Of a stretch of DNA of 64,000 nt, positions 8,680 to 16,545 are shown one piece after another. Location: positions 2,666,001 through 2,730,000 of the forward strand of contig NZ_CP034450.1 in the NCBI RefSeq assembly GCF_003952505.1. The letters run 5' to 3'. The translations under genes were made by a program, and so were the position numbers. Source of the stretch: Mesorhizobium sp. M4B.F.Ca.ET.058.02.1.1. GTDB taxonomy: Bacteria > Pseudomonadota > Alphaproteobacteria > Rhizobiales > Rhizobiaceae. Position 1 is the first letter of the stretch. Each line of letters starts with the position of its first letter. Below the pieces are notes generated by a model. It searched no databases and was not told the origin of the DNA. It saw nothing but the letters and a program-made list of their open reading frames with translations.

Positions 8680-9693
8680 TCACTTGATTCGGGACAGCAG
8701 CTCGGCCTTCTTGGCATCGAATTCCTGCTGCGTCAGAATTCCCTTGGCAAGCAGGCTGCCGAGCTTTTCGAGAAGCTGGATCGGGTCCTCGGCCGGTTGG
8801 GCCGGCGCCGCCTGGACCTGCGATGCCGAAGCCGCGGCGTTGCCGAAACCCTGTGTCATGGCCTGGCCGATCGCAAGTCCTGCCCCAAGGCCGGCCCCCG
8901 CCCCCGCCAGGCCGCCCGGATTCTCGGCGGCGATCGGGATCGATTCGGCAGTCTGGAACTGGGCATAGCGATTGAGGTCGCCCAGCATGTTCATCGAACT
9001 CACCTTGTCGAGGACGCGCTGGAGCTCCTCGGGCAACGACAGGCTCTGCACGTAGAAGCTCTTGACGTCGATGCCGTAGGCTTGGAGCGCCGGGCCGATC
9101 GCCTCCGCCAGTTGCTGCGAGAATGTTTCCTGATTGGCCGCCATGTCGATAAAGGCGATGTTGCTCTGGCCGAGCTTGCTGGCGATGGCTGTGAGGATTG
9201 CACCGCGCAGCTGCCCCTCGATCATCTCGGAGGTGGAGCGCTCGGCCGTGCCGACCAGGCGCGACCAGAACACCCCGACATCGCCGATGGCATAGGCATA
9301 GTTGCCGAAGGCGCGTAGGCGGATCGGCCCATATTCCTTGTCACGGACAGTCAGGGGCTGGGTGGTGCCCCATTTGCGATCGATCTGGTCCTTGGTGTCG
9401 AAGAAATACACGTCCGACTTGAAGGGAGACTCGAAGAACTTGTCCCAGTTCTTCAGATAGGTCAGCACCGGCAGCGTCTGGGTGTTGAGCGTGTAGGTGC
9501 CTGGCCCGAAGATGTCGGCGATCTTGCCTTCATTGAAGAAGGCCGCCTTCTGCGTCTCGCGCACCACGAGCTGGGCGCCGTTCTGGATTTCCATGCCGGA
9601 CATTGGGAACCGAGAGGCCAGCACGCCCGGTTCGTCTGCAGTCCACTGGATGACGTCGATAAATTGCTTGGAAATGAAGTCCAGAATGCCCAT
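8680..9693 (-). CDS. SPFH-domain (virion-core/YdjI-like) protein with SHOCT tail
   Basis: First gene of the polyamine-associated operon, 337 residues. An amphipathic N-terminus (MGILDFISKQFIDVIQW) leads into an SPFH/band-7-like domain at about residues 30-245, of the class often labelled virion core protein or YdjI. A Gly/Ala-rich stretch follows at about 264-285, and a short SHOCT-type helix pair ends the protein, with DPIQLLEKLGSLLAKG near 302-317 and TQQEFDAKKAELL after it. SPFH proteins oligomerise on membranes as scaffolds. Here it would plausibly organise the DUF4178 and DUF350 membrane proteins encoded downstream. About 200 bases of noncoding sequence precede it and should hold the operon promoter, though I could not fix one. 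Confidence 0.9.
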   Translation of the reverse strand: MGILDFISKQFIDVIQWTADEPGVLASRFPMSGMEIQNGAQLVVRETQKAAFFNEGKIADIFGPGTYTLNTQTLPVLTYLKNWDKFFESPFKSDVYFFDTKDQIDRKWGTTQPLTVRDKEYGPIRLRAFGNYAYAIGDVGVFWSRLVGTAERSTSEMIEGQLRGAILTAIASKLGQSNIAFIDMAANQETFSQQLAEAIGPALQAYGIDVKSFYVQSLSLPEELQRVLDKVSSMNMLGDLNRYAQFQTAESIPIAAENPGGLAGAGAGLGAGLAIGQAMTQGFGNAAASASQVQAAPAQPAEDPIQLLEKLGSLLAKGILTQQEFDAKKAELLSRIK

Positions 9694-9893
9694 GCCCGTT
9701 CACCCCATTTCAACGGATCTAAACCACGAGACAGCCATCCGATTTAGCACGGCTGGCAAACCAGGAAGACTAACCCACCTCGAAACGTGACGACAACTAG
9801 CCCTTTAGTAACCGGTCGCCAGTGTCGAACACAACCACTTTGTGAGATAGGTTCGGCCCGCGTTTGTTCAGTTGAGCTGCTGCTTTGGAGGCC

Positions 9894-10907
9894 CTAGAAG
9901 GCGATCACGGCCTTGATAAGCCCCGATTTCTGATTTGCCCAGTGAGAAATATCGCGCGGGCTGTTTTGAACGGTGGTGTGGTGCGTTGTGAGCTTGTCCA
10001 CGGGTATGGCGCCGTCGTGCATTGCCGCCATGACGTGGTCGAAGTCGACGCGAAGCGCGTTGCGGCTGCCGATCAGCATCATCTCGCGTTTGTGGAATTC
10101 GGGGTCGGAGAAGCTGATCTGGTCCTTGATCACGCTTACCATTACCAGGGCACCGCCGTGGGCCACGTAACCGAAAGCTGCCTGTATCGAAGCCTTGCTG
10201 CCGGTCGCATCGAAGACGAGGTCGAAGCAATCGCCATCGGTTCGTTCTCTCACCAGATCGACAGGTAAAACCGAAGCACCATCAATGACGGGAAACCCGA
10301 GTTGGCTTTCGGCGAAGTCGAGCCGTTCCGTGCTGGTGTCCATGAGCGTCACCGCTTGGCCGGCAATACGCGCAAACAATGCCGTACCCAGTCCGATGGG
10401 CCCGGCGCCGACGACCAGCGTATGTGCGCCGGCAGCAAGCTCGGAGCGTCTCACCGCGTGAGCGCCGATCGCCAGGAACTCGACAGCCGCCGCGTGAACG
10501 AGCGGCAGTCCTGCGACCGGGTAGAGGTTGCCGGCAGGCACCAGCAATTCCTCACACATGCCGCCGTCGCGATGAACGCCCAACACCTCGATCGATACGC
10601 AGCAATTCGGCTTGCCGTGACGGCAGGCAATGCATTTGTCGCAGGCAAAATAGGGATTTACGACGACCCGCTCACCGACCTCGATGGTGACGCCTTCGCC
10701 AACCGCAGTCACGGTGCCAGAGAGTTCATGCCCCATGACACGTGGATAGGCCAGGTAGGGATGCTTGCCCTCAAAGATGTGGTAATCGGTGCCACAGATG
10801 CCGACATGGCTGATGCTGACCAGCGCCCATCCGGCGCCAGGCGGGCCGGGCGCCGGGCGATCCTCGAAGATCAGTTCGCCGGGCTTTCGGCATACGAGCG
10901 CTTTCAT
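9894..10907 (-). CDS. Zinc-dependent alcohol/polyol dehydrogenase (MDR family)
   Basis: A 337-residue medium-chain dehydrogenase that probably oxidises a polyol or sugar acid with NAD(P). Visible features are the catalytic zinc ligands (GICGTDYHIFEG near residues 36-47 and the GHE motif near 58-60), structural zinc cysteines in the CDKCIACRHGKPNCC block near 84-98, and the nucleotide-binding VVGAGPIGLG near 163-172. This resembles L-idonate 5-dehydrogenase and galactitol or threonine dehydrogenase relatives; the substrate cannot be fixed. Start ATG 10907 has an AGGAAG site nine bases upstream. It is the last gene behind a sugar ABC transporter, separated by a terminator-like hairpin, so it probably processes the imported sugar or polyol. 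Confidence 0.87.
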   Translation of the reverse strand: MKALVCRKPGELIFEDRPAPGPPGAGWALVSISHVGICGTDYHIFEGKHPYLAYPRVMGHELSGTVTAVGEGVTIEVGERVVVNPYFACDKCIACRHGKPNCCVSIEVLGVHRDGGMCEELLVPAGNLYPVAGLPLVHAAAVEFLAIGAHAVRRSELAAGAHTLVVGAGPIGLGTALFARIAGQAVTLMDTSTERLDFAESQLGFPVIDGASVLPVDLVRERTDGDCFDLVFDATGSKASIQAAFGYVAHGGALVMVSVIKDQISFSDPEFHKREMMLIGSRNALRVDFDHVMAAMHDGAIPVDKLTTHHTTVQNSPRDISHWANQKSGLIKAVIAF

Positions 10908-10932
10908 GCGAATTGTCTTCCTGAAATGTTTC

Positions 10933-10965
10933 AAAAAGAACCCGGCGGCGGAGATCACCGCCGGG
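10933..10965 (-). terminator. Rho-independent-type terminator after the sugar-binding protein gene
   Basis: On the minus strand an eight-base-pair GC stem (CCCGGCGG/CCGCCGGG, 10941-10948 with 10958-10965) with a nine-base loop is followed at once by the T-rich run TTCTTTTT. It lies just after the substrate-binding-protein stop and before the dehydrogenase gene, so partial read-through would give more binding protein than dehydrogenase. Confidence 0.7.
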
Positions 10966-10979
10966 CCAAGGTGTGGAGC

Positions 10980-11900
10980 CTATTCGAAGTCTTTGACGTT
11001 CTGCAGCGTCACCAGTCCTGCCCCGGTATCCACATTGGCTTCGACGGTCTCCCCGCGGATCGCCTTGACGACAGTATCGATGCCAAGTTCGCCCATTTTT
11101 GCCGGAAATTGCGCAACGCTGGCATCTTCCGCGCCGGACTTGATCGCTTCGATCTCACCGCAGCAGGCGTCGAAGCCGACAAGGATGATCTTGTCGTTGG
11201 CGATCCCCGCATTGCTGATCGACTTGACGGCTCCTGGGATAGGCGGTCCGCAGGCTGCGTAGATTGCCTTGAGATCGGGATTGGCGGTCAGGATGTCCTC
11301 GGTCACCGACGTGCCAAGTTCGAGCGTGCAATTGGTTGCACCCTTGCCGACGACGTCCACCTTGACGTCGCCGAGCCCCTCCATCATGCCGGTGACCCTG
11401 TCGTCCAGCGCAGGCACTCCCGGAACGCCTTGCAGGATACCTATCTTGTCGCCGCTCTTGAGCACTGTCTTCAGATACTCTCCGGCGATCTTGCCGCCGT
11501 TGAGGTTGTTGGTCGAAACCAACGCGGTCTGGCCTTTCCAGTCCGGGATACCGTTGTCGACGAGAACCACCTTGATGCCGGCAGCGACCGCCTTGTCGAG
11601 CGTCGGCGCGACGGTCGGATCGACGGGAGTGATCGCCAGACCCTTGACCCCTTGCGTGATCATCGATTCGATCAGGGCAATCTGGCCCTCGATGTCGGTT
11701 GCCGCCTGGCCCTGGCCGGTGACCAACTCGACTTCAGGATGAGCGGCCGCGTATTTCTTGGCGGCATCCTCCATGGTCGAGTAGAACGGCACCGGGAATT
11801 TCGTAATCAGGCCGACCTTGATCTTGTCGGCCGCCGAAGCCGGCATCGCACACGCAACGCCGATCGCCAGCCCAGCGAACAGTTTTCGGTTTATTGGCAT
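10980..11900 (-). CDS. Sugar ABC transporter periplasmic binding protein (RbsB/FrcB class)
   Basis: A 306-residue secreted protein with a signal peptide (LFAGLAIGVACAMPASA, cleavage near residue 23) and a type-I periplasmic binding fold. Typical blocks are KVGLITKFPVPFYSTMEDAA near residues 28-47, TPVDPTVAPTLDKAVAAGIKV near 89-110 and VDNG near 112-115. This is the ribose/fructose (CUT2) class that feeds pentoses, hexoses or polyols to the permease and ATPase encoded upstream on the same strand. The ligand is unknown. The partner dehydrogenase and the divergent regulator suggest an inducible sugar or polyol module. Confidence 0.92.
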   Translation of the reverse strand: MPINRKLFAGLAIGVACAMPASAADKIKVGLITKFPVPFYSTMEDAAKKYAAAHPEVELVTGQGQAATDIEGQIALIESMITQGVKGLAITPVDPTVAPTLDKAVAAGIKVVLVDNGIPDWKGQTALVSTNNLNGGKIAGEYLKTVLKSGDKIGILQGVPGVPALDDRVTGMMEGLGDVKVDVVGKGATNCTLELGTSVTEDILTANPDLKAIYAACGPPIPGAVKSISNAGIANDKIILVGFDACCGEIEAIKSGAEDASVAQFPAKMGELGIDTVVKAIRGETVEANVDTGAGLVTLQNVKDFE

Positions 11901-11988
11901 TCCATTCCTCCCTTGGAATTGAGGCGGCTTCCGACGGAAGTCGCTTCAGTCATTTGCGGACCGGAACGGTCCCCAAATCTCGAACGGA

Positions 11989-12774
11989 TCAGGCTCCCAC
12001 GATCATGGAGACCAGTTCCTGCTTGTTGTCCTTGGTCGGCATCAGCTCACCGACCTTGCGGCCCTGGCGAAGCACCACGGCGCGATCGGCAAGCTCGACG
12101 ACATGCTCCATGTTGTGGGTTATCAGGATGACGGCGTTGCCCTGGTTGCGCAGGGCGGCGACCAAGTTGAGCACTTGCCGCGATTCACGCAGCCCAAGTG
12201 CGGCGGTCGGCTCGTCCAGGATCACGACCTTGCGGGCAAACACGGTCGACCGGGCCACCGCAATGGCTTGCCTTTGTCCACCCGACATCATGGCAACGAC
12301 GGCGTCCAGCCTTGGCAACGTGACTTTCAAATTGGCGAGCAGAATGCGCGTTTCGGCATCCATCCGGCGCTGTTGAAGAAATCGCATGCCGCGAGGAAGC
12401 CATTGCGGCCCCGCCAGTTCGCGACCGGCAAAGAAGTTCTGTCCTGGCGTCAGATTGTCGAACAGCGCCAGATCCTGGTAGACAGTCTCGATGCCGGCGA
12501 AGCGCGCATCCGCAGGGGAGCGTATCTGCGTTGGCGCACCGTCCAGGAGGATCGCGCCGGCATCGAGTTGGTGCACTCCGCTGATGCATTTGGTCAACGT
12601 CGACTTGCCAGCGCCGTTGTCGCCAAGAAGCCCCAAGATCTCGCCGCGTCGGACCTCGATGCTGACGTCGTCCAGCGCCACAACCGAGCCGAAACGCTTG
12701 GTCGCGCCGCGTACCGCAAGCACAGGATATTCAGCGGTGGCTGCATGATCGACGCCTGCTGGAACGGCACTCAC
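11989..12774 (-). CDS. Sugar ABC transporter ATP-binding protein (single-domain, FrcA-like)
   Basis: A 261-residue ABC ATPase that powers sugar import. Walker A is GDNGAGKST near residues 52-60, the signature is MSGGQRQA, Walker B is VVILDEPTAAL, and the switch His is in ITHNMEHV. CUT2 systems usually use a double ATPase of about 500 residues (RbsA); this one has one domain, as in the rhizobial FrcA type, so a homodimer is expected. Its start overlaps the permease stop as ATGA (12771-12774), so they are coupled, and the binding-protein gene follows 88 bases later. Confidence 0.93.
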   Translation of the reverse strand: MSAVPAGVDHAATAEYPVLAVRGATKRFGSVVALDDVSIEVRRGEILGLLGDNGAGKSTLTKCISGVHQLDAGAILLDGAPTQIRSPADARFAGIETVYQDLALFDNLTPGQNFFAGRELAGPQWLPRGMRFLQQRRMDAETRILLANLKVTLPRLDAVVAMMSGGQRQAIAVARSTVFARKVVILDEPTAALGLRESRQVLNLVAALRNQGNAVILITHNMEHVVELADRAVVLRQGRKVGELMPTKDNKQELVSMIVGA

Positions 12775-13823
12775 GACTGCCTCCCGGCCTGCATGACGCG
12801 CACGCGCCCTTCAAGATAGTTGCGCAACACATCGGACTCGACCGCTATGACGATGACCACCCCGATAACGATGAGTTGGAAGAAGACGTTGACGTTGAGC
12901 AGGTTGAGCGCGTTGCGGATGACGCCGATCATGATGGCGCCGATCAAGGCATGGCCAAGATGGCCGCGGCCGCCGAGAAAGCTGGCACCGCCGATGATCA
13001 CCGCCGCGATCGTATCCAGTTCCAGCAGATTGCCGAACAAGGGCGAACCGGCGTCGGTGCGGCCGGCAAGGATGACCGCACCGACGCCGGCGCACAGTCC
13101 TGAGATCACATAGACCGAAACCAGGACCCAGGAGACGGGAATACCCATGCGGACTGCGGCGTCGGGCCGGCCGCCAACGGCATAGATCCAGCGCCCCCAG
13201 ACCATCGTCTTGGCCATGACGAAAATCACCGCGGCAACGCCCGCGACCACAAATACCGATCCCGGCAGACCCCAGACCGCCTCGCGGCCAAGCGCATCGA
13301 TGGCATCCGGCATGCCGGGAATGGCCCGCCCGTCGGCGAGTTGGAGCGCCAATCCCTTGGCGATGCTCAATGTCGCCAGCGTGATGATGAACGGATGCGG
13401 CAACCGACCGAAGACGTAGAAGAGCCCGTTGATGGCGCCGACCGCCGCACCGCAGCCAACCATGACCGCGATTACCAGGACGGCGGGAGCGCCGGCATGG
13501 AAGCTGAGCGCGCCGACGACCGAAGCCAGTGCCACGTTCGAGCCGACGGACAGATCGATCCCGCGTGTCAGGATGACAAGATGCTGGCCCATCGCCACAA
13601 CAGAGATGACGGCGGTCTGGGCGAGGATGTTGCTGAGGTTGCGTCCGGTCAAGAAATAGGGCGACAAAAAACTGAGAACGACAATCAGCAGCGCCAGGAT
13701 AACAACCGGGCCAGCACTCAGCAGGGCCAAGCCCAGCGCGAGTCCGGGAACAGCTTCTTGCTTCCTGGGTGCTCGCAATGCGGCCTCGCCGACAGTGGTG
13801 CCGGTGTCTCCCGTTTCAGGCAA
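12771..13823 (-). CDS. Sugar ABC transporter permease (RbsC/FrcC class)
   Basis: A 350-residue permease with about ten hydrophobic segments and a long polar N-terminus. The CUT2 permease signature region GIDLSVGSNVALASVV is at about residues 88-103, and the cytoplasmic coupling area is near GGRPDAAVRMGIPV. It is first in the minus-strand ABC operon (permease, ATPase, binding protein, dehydrogenase). The intergenic region before it is shared with a divergent GntR-type regulator and carries a perfect 12-base inverted repeat, so regulation of both directions from there is likely. Confidence 0.92.
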   Translation of the reverse strand: MPETGDTGTTVGEAALRAPRKQEAVPGLALGLALLSAGPVVILALLIVVLSFLSPYFLTGRNLSNILAQTAVISVVAMGQHLVILTRGIDLSVGSNVALASVVGALSFHAGAPAVLVIAVMVGCGAAVGAINGLFYVFGRLPHPFIITLATLSIAKGLALQLADGRAIPGMPDAIDALGREAVWGLPGSVFVVAGVAAVIFVMAKTMVWGRWIYAVGGRPDAAVRMGIPVSWVLVSVYVISGLCAGVGAVILAGRTDAGSPLFGNLLELDTIAAVIIGGASFLGGRGHLGHALIGAIMIGVIRNALNLLNVNVFFQLIVIGVVIVIAVESDVLRNYLEGRVRVMQAGRQS

Positions 13824-13898
13824 GTTCCCCTCCCCGCCGGGGCTTTTGTAAGCCTCGTCGTCAAAAAACTTGTGCTGTATTTTAGCTTCCTCTTATCG

Positions 13899-13941
13899 AT
13901 AAAAAACAACCAGAGTATCCCTTGGTCAAGTTGTTTTTTAT
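13899..13941. promoter_or_regulatory. Inverted repeat, probable operator between permease and GntR regulator
   Basis: ATAAAAAACAAC at 13899-13910 is the exact reverse complement of GTTGTTTTTTAT at 13930-13941, with a 19-base spacer. It sits in the AT-rich 168-base gap between the divergent transporter operon and the GntR/FCD gene, where an operator is expected. The long spacer would place the two half-sites about three helical turns apart. Confidence 0.55.
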
Positions 13942-13991
13942 GGATAAAGTTCACGCTGGAAAGAACAAGGTAATGCTCTGAGGTAGATCCT

Positions 13992-14888
13992 ATGCGAACC
14001 GACACTGTCTACAAGAAGGCTTTCAACCGGGTCGCCAGTATGCTGCACGACGGACAATTGACCGGCGAGCTTCCTTCCGAAAATGAGCTTAGACGGCGAA
14101 TGGGAGTCAGCCGCACGACTGTCCGAAAGGTCCTGAGAGAACTTGCCCGCCGCGACCTTATCGCCGAGCGCGGCGGCGTCAGGACGGCAGGCCGAGCGGT
14201 CGAGGATAACGATTACTATCCCGACGCCGAAACCACATCACGCGCCAAGCACGTCGAGCAGCAATTCATGGAGTGGATGCTGCGCGGTGACACCAGACCC
14301 GGCACCAGCATCAACGAGCTCGAGCTTGCGCGGCAGTTCGGTGTCGCAACCAACGGAATTCGCGAGTTCCTGATCCGCTTTAGCCGATTTGGGCTGCTCG
14401 AAAAAAGGCCGAACACGGGTTGGCTTTTCAAGGGCTTTACGGAAGATTTCGCACTTGAGCTGTTCGAGATCCGCGTAATGTTCGAGCTGCGCTCGGCGCA
14501 TCTGTTTTCACAGCAGGCCGACACTTCTCCCCTGTGGGAGAAGCTGGCCGTGCTCAAGATTGCGCATACCGAACTGCTGAAGCGGATTGAAAGCCGCTTC
14601 CACGACTTTTCAGGCCTCGATAACCGGTTTCACCGGCTCATAAACGAGGCTTCGCCGAACCGCTTCATCGACGATTTCTACGATATCATCAGCTTCATTT
14701 TTCACTACCACTATCAGTGGAACAAACATGACGAGAAGCAGCGCAACCAGGCGGCGATCCTGGAGCATCTTGCCTATATCGATGCGCTCGAAAGCCGCGA
14801 TCCCGAGCGCATTGAGCGAGCCTGCCGAGCACATCTGGGCTCGGCAAGAGAAACGCTGATGCGTTCGCTGATCGTATTTGACGAATGA
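13992..14888 (+). CDS. GntR/FCD transcription regulator with two winged-helix domains
   Basis: A 298-residue regulator. Two GntR-like winged helix-turn-helix units appear in tandem. The first is at about residues 5-65, with PSENELRRRMGVSRTTVRKV; the second is at about 85-148, with NELELARQFGVATNGIREF. An FCD all-helical effector domain follows at about 152-298, with candidate metal-binding His such as those in FHRLINEAS. Ordinary GntR/FCD proteins have one DNA-binding domain and about 220-250 residues, so this doubled form is unusual. It is divergent from the sugar ABC operon and probably controls it from the inverted repeat at 13899-13941. Confidence 0.85.
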   Translation: MRTDTVYKKAFNRVASMLHDGQLTGELPSENELRRRMGVSRTTVRKVLRELARRDLIAERGGVRTAGRAVEDNDYYPDAETTSRAKHVEQQFMEWMLRGDTRPGTSINELELARQFGVATNGIREFLIRFSRFGLLEKRPNTGWLFKGFTEDFALELFEIRVMFELRSAHLFSQQADTSPLWEKLAVLKIAHTELLKRIESRFHDFSGLDNRFHRLINEASPNRFIDDFYDIISFIFHYHYQWNKHDEKQRNQAAILEHLAYIDALESRDPERIERACRAHLGSARETLMRSLIVFDE

Positions 14889-14914
14889 TGGAATCGAGCC
14901 ACCTTTGAAGGGGG

Positions 14915-14942
14915 CCGACGCATCCATTGCGGGATGCGTCGG
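14915..14942. terminator. Hairpin between convergent genes
   Basis: CCGACGCATCC (14915-14925) pairs perfectly with GGATGCGTCGG (14932-14942) around a six-base loop. It lies between the ends of the GntR gene and the convergent PfpI-like gene, so a bidirectional terminator is the simplest reading. There is no strong T-run on either side. Confidence 0.6.
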
Positions 14943-14952
14943 GACCAAACGC

Positions 14953-15546
14953 TTACGCGTGGCGGATTTCCGTTCCCAGCACCTTCAGGCATTCACGGAT
15001 GAACGCCGCAAGCGCCGTCCAACCTTTCGCCGAAACCATCGTCCCATCCACATAGGCATCGGTGGGCGACAGGTCGATGTACGTGCCGCCTGCCAGCGTC
15101 ACCTCCGGTTCGCAAGCCGCGAGCGCGCCGACCTTCTTGCCGCGGACGACGCCGTCCACCGCTATCAGGATCTGGACGCCGTGGCAGATCGTAAATATCG
15201 GTTTGTTCGCCTCGTGGAAGTGGCGCACCATCGCCTGCACGCGCTTGTCGGTGCGGATATATTCCGGTCCGCGCCCGCCGGCGCAGTAGACGGCGTCGTA
15301 TTGGCTCAGTTGCTTCTCGGCGTCGGAAAAGGTCTTGTTGATCAGCGCATTGTGACCGGGCTTTTCGGTATAGGTCTGATCGCCTTCAAAATCGTGCAGC
15401 GATGTCTTGATCAGGTCGCCGGCTTTCTTGTCGGGGCAGACGACATGAACAGTATGGCCGACGGCCTCCATCGCCTGCTGGTAGACGAAGATTTCATATT
15501 CCTCGGTGAATTCGCCCGTCAGCATCAGTATCTTTTTTCCTGGCAT
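14953..15546 (-). CDS. DJ-1/PfpI family protein
   Basis: A 197-residue protein of the glutamine-amidotransferase-like DJ-1/PfpI superfamily. The nucleophile elbow is TICHGVQIL near residues 118-126, with the reactive Cys followed by His as in class I DJ-1/PfpI members, and AVYCAGGRGPEY is upstream near 84-95. Activities known in the family include glyoxalase III, protein deglycase or hydrolase functions and isonitrile hydratase; none can be assigned here. Start ATG 15546 removes a nonconserved leader. It lies downstream of, and on the same strand as, a GntR gene and may be co-regulated with the oxidoreductases beyond it. Confidence 0.88.
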   Translation of the reverse strand: MPGKKILMLTGEFTEEYEIFVYQQAMEAVGHTVHVVCPDKKAGDLIKTSLHDFEGDQTYTEKPGHNALINKTFSDAEKQLSQYDAVYCAGGRGPEYIRTDKRVQAMVRHFHEANKPIFTICHGVQILIAVDGVVRGKKVGALAACEPEVTLAGGTYIDLSPTDAYVDGTMVSAKGWTALAAFIRECLKVLGTEIRHA

Positions 15547-15714
15547 GGTCTTCCTCTCGGTTTGTGGGAAGGCGAGGTGCATTTGGCGCCTCGCCAGACA
15601 GGGATCGAAATCGGAGCAGAGCGGTTAAGTCGGGGAATAGTTTTCCTTGGCGTTGGCTGGGCGATCGGCGGCCCGTCGAGCTTGACGGTCCCCGGGCAAG
15701 CGAGATCGCGATGG

Positions 15715-16404
15715 CTACTCGAACGCAGGCAGGAGCCGGTCCCGCGAATTCTCGATGTGCACGCGCATGGCTTTTTCGGCGGCGTCCGGATCGCCCGCGG
15801 AGAAGGCGGCGAGGATGGCCTCATGCTCGTCGAGTGCCTCTTCGGTCACGCGTGAGTGATACATCAAGCGGAAGATGTGGAAGTGGGTATGCTGGTGATT
15901 GAGCGTCTCGCGAATGAGCTCGTTCTGGGCGAACTCGACGATCTTGTCGTGGAAGATCGCATCCTGACGGGCGAAGTTCGAATAACGCAGGCGTTCGTCT
16001 TTCCCCTCTCGCCGGGCCATGACGCCAGCCGCTTCCTGCAGCACGGTCAGGCGCTCGTCGTCCAGTCTTGCAGTGGCTTTGGCCGCGGCAGCTGGCTCAA
16101 GCAGAAGGCGCAGCTCGTAAAGCTCGTCAAAGCGGCGGCGGGTGATTTGCGGGGCGGCCCGATAGCCGATCAGGTGGGTCTTCAACACCAGGCCCTCACC
16201 CTCCAACCTGCCAAGCGCTTCGCGAATGGGGGTATGCGAGACGTTGAATTCCTTCACGAGATTGTCGACGGTGATGCGCGATCCCGGAGCAATCCTGAGC
16301 GACATCAGCTGCGCGAAGATTGCCTCGTAAACGTCGCCGGCCAGGCTGTTGGCGCGCTGGATACGGGCTGTCGAAGGAGCTTCCGTCAGGTCCGCGTTCT
16401 GCAT
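15715..16404 (-). CDS. GntR/FCD transcription regulator
   Basis: A 229-residue regulator with one winged helix-turn-helix at about residues 20-85 (VDNLVKEFNVSHTPIREALG) and an FCD domain from about 92. The FCD domain carries the usual metal/ligand-binding polar residues in DAIFHDKI, HQHTHFHIFR and DEHEAIL. It is divergent from the Fe-alcohol dehydrogenase operon; the gap between them contains direct and inverted ATCCTAT-type repeats. It most likely represses that operon in response to a carboxylate or alcohol metabolite. Confidence 0.9.
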   Translation of the reverse strand: MQNADLTEAPSTARIQRANSLAGDVYEAIFAQLMSLRIAPGSRITVDNLVKEFNVSHTPIREALGRLEGEGLVLKTHLIGYRAAPQITRRRFDELYELRLLLEPAAAAKATARLDDERLTVLQEAAGVMARREGKDERLRYSNFARQDAIFHDKIVEFAQNELIRETLNHQHTHFHIFRLMYHSRVTEEALDEHEAILAAFSAGDPDAAEKAMRVHIENSRDRLLPAFE

Positions 16405-16456
16405 TGTTTACCCTCTTGACAGGAGCACTCACTAGCACGATGGTTCGGTCAATTCA

Positions 16457-16489
16457 ATCCTATATCCTATACGATTTAAGAGAGGATAT
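16457..16489. promoter_or_regulatory. Repeats between divergent GntR and Fe-alcohol dehydrogenase genes
   Basis: ATCCTAT occurs twice in a row (16457-16463 and 16464-16470). ATATCCT at 16462-16468 is the reverse complement of AGGATAT at 16483-16489, with a 14-base spacer. Position and AT content suit an operator for the adjacent GntR protein. Confidence 0.5.
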
Positions 16490-16545
16490 TTTGGGAAATG
16501 ACCCGGACGTCGAGGCCCGGCCTCTGGAACTGAAGGATGCCGTCC

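Noticed and set aside
10302..12131. A 609-codon open frame on the plus strand
   Set aside because: Antisense to the zinc dehydrogenase and sugar-binding protein genes, both of which have unmistakable motifs.
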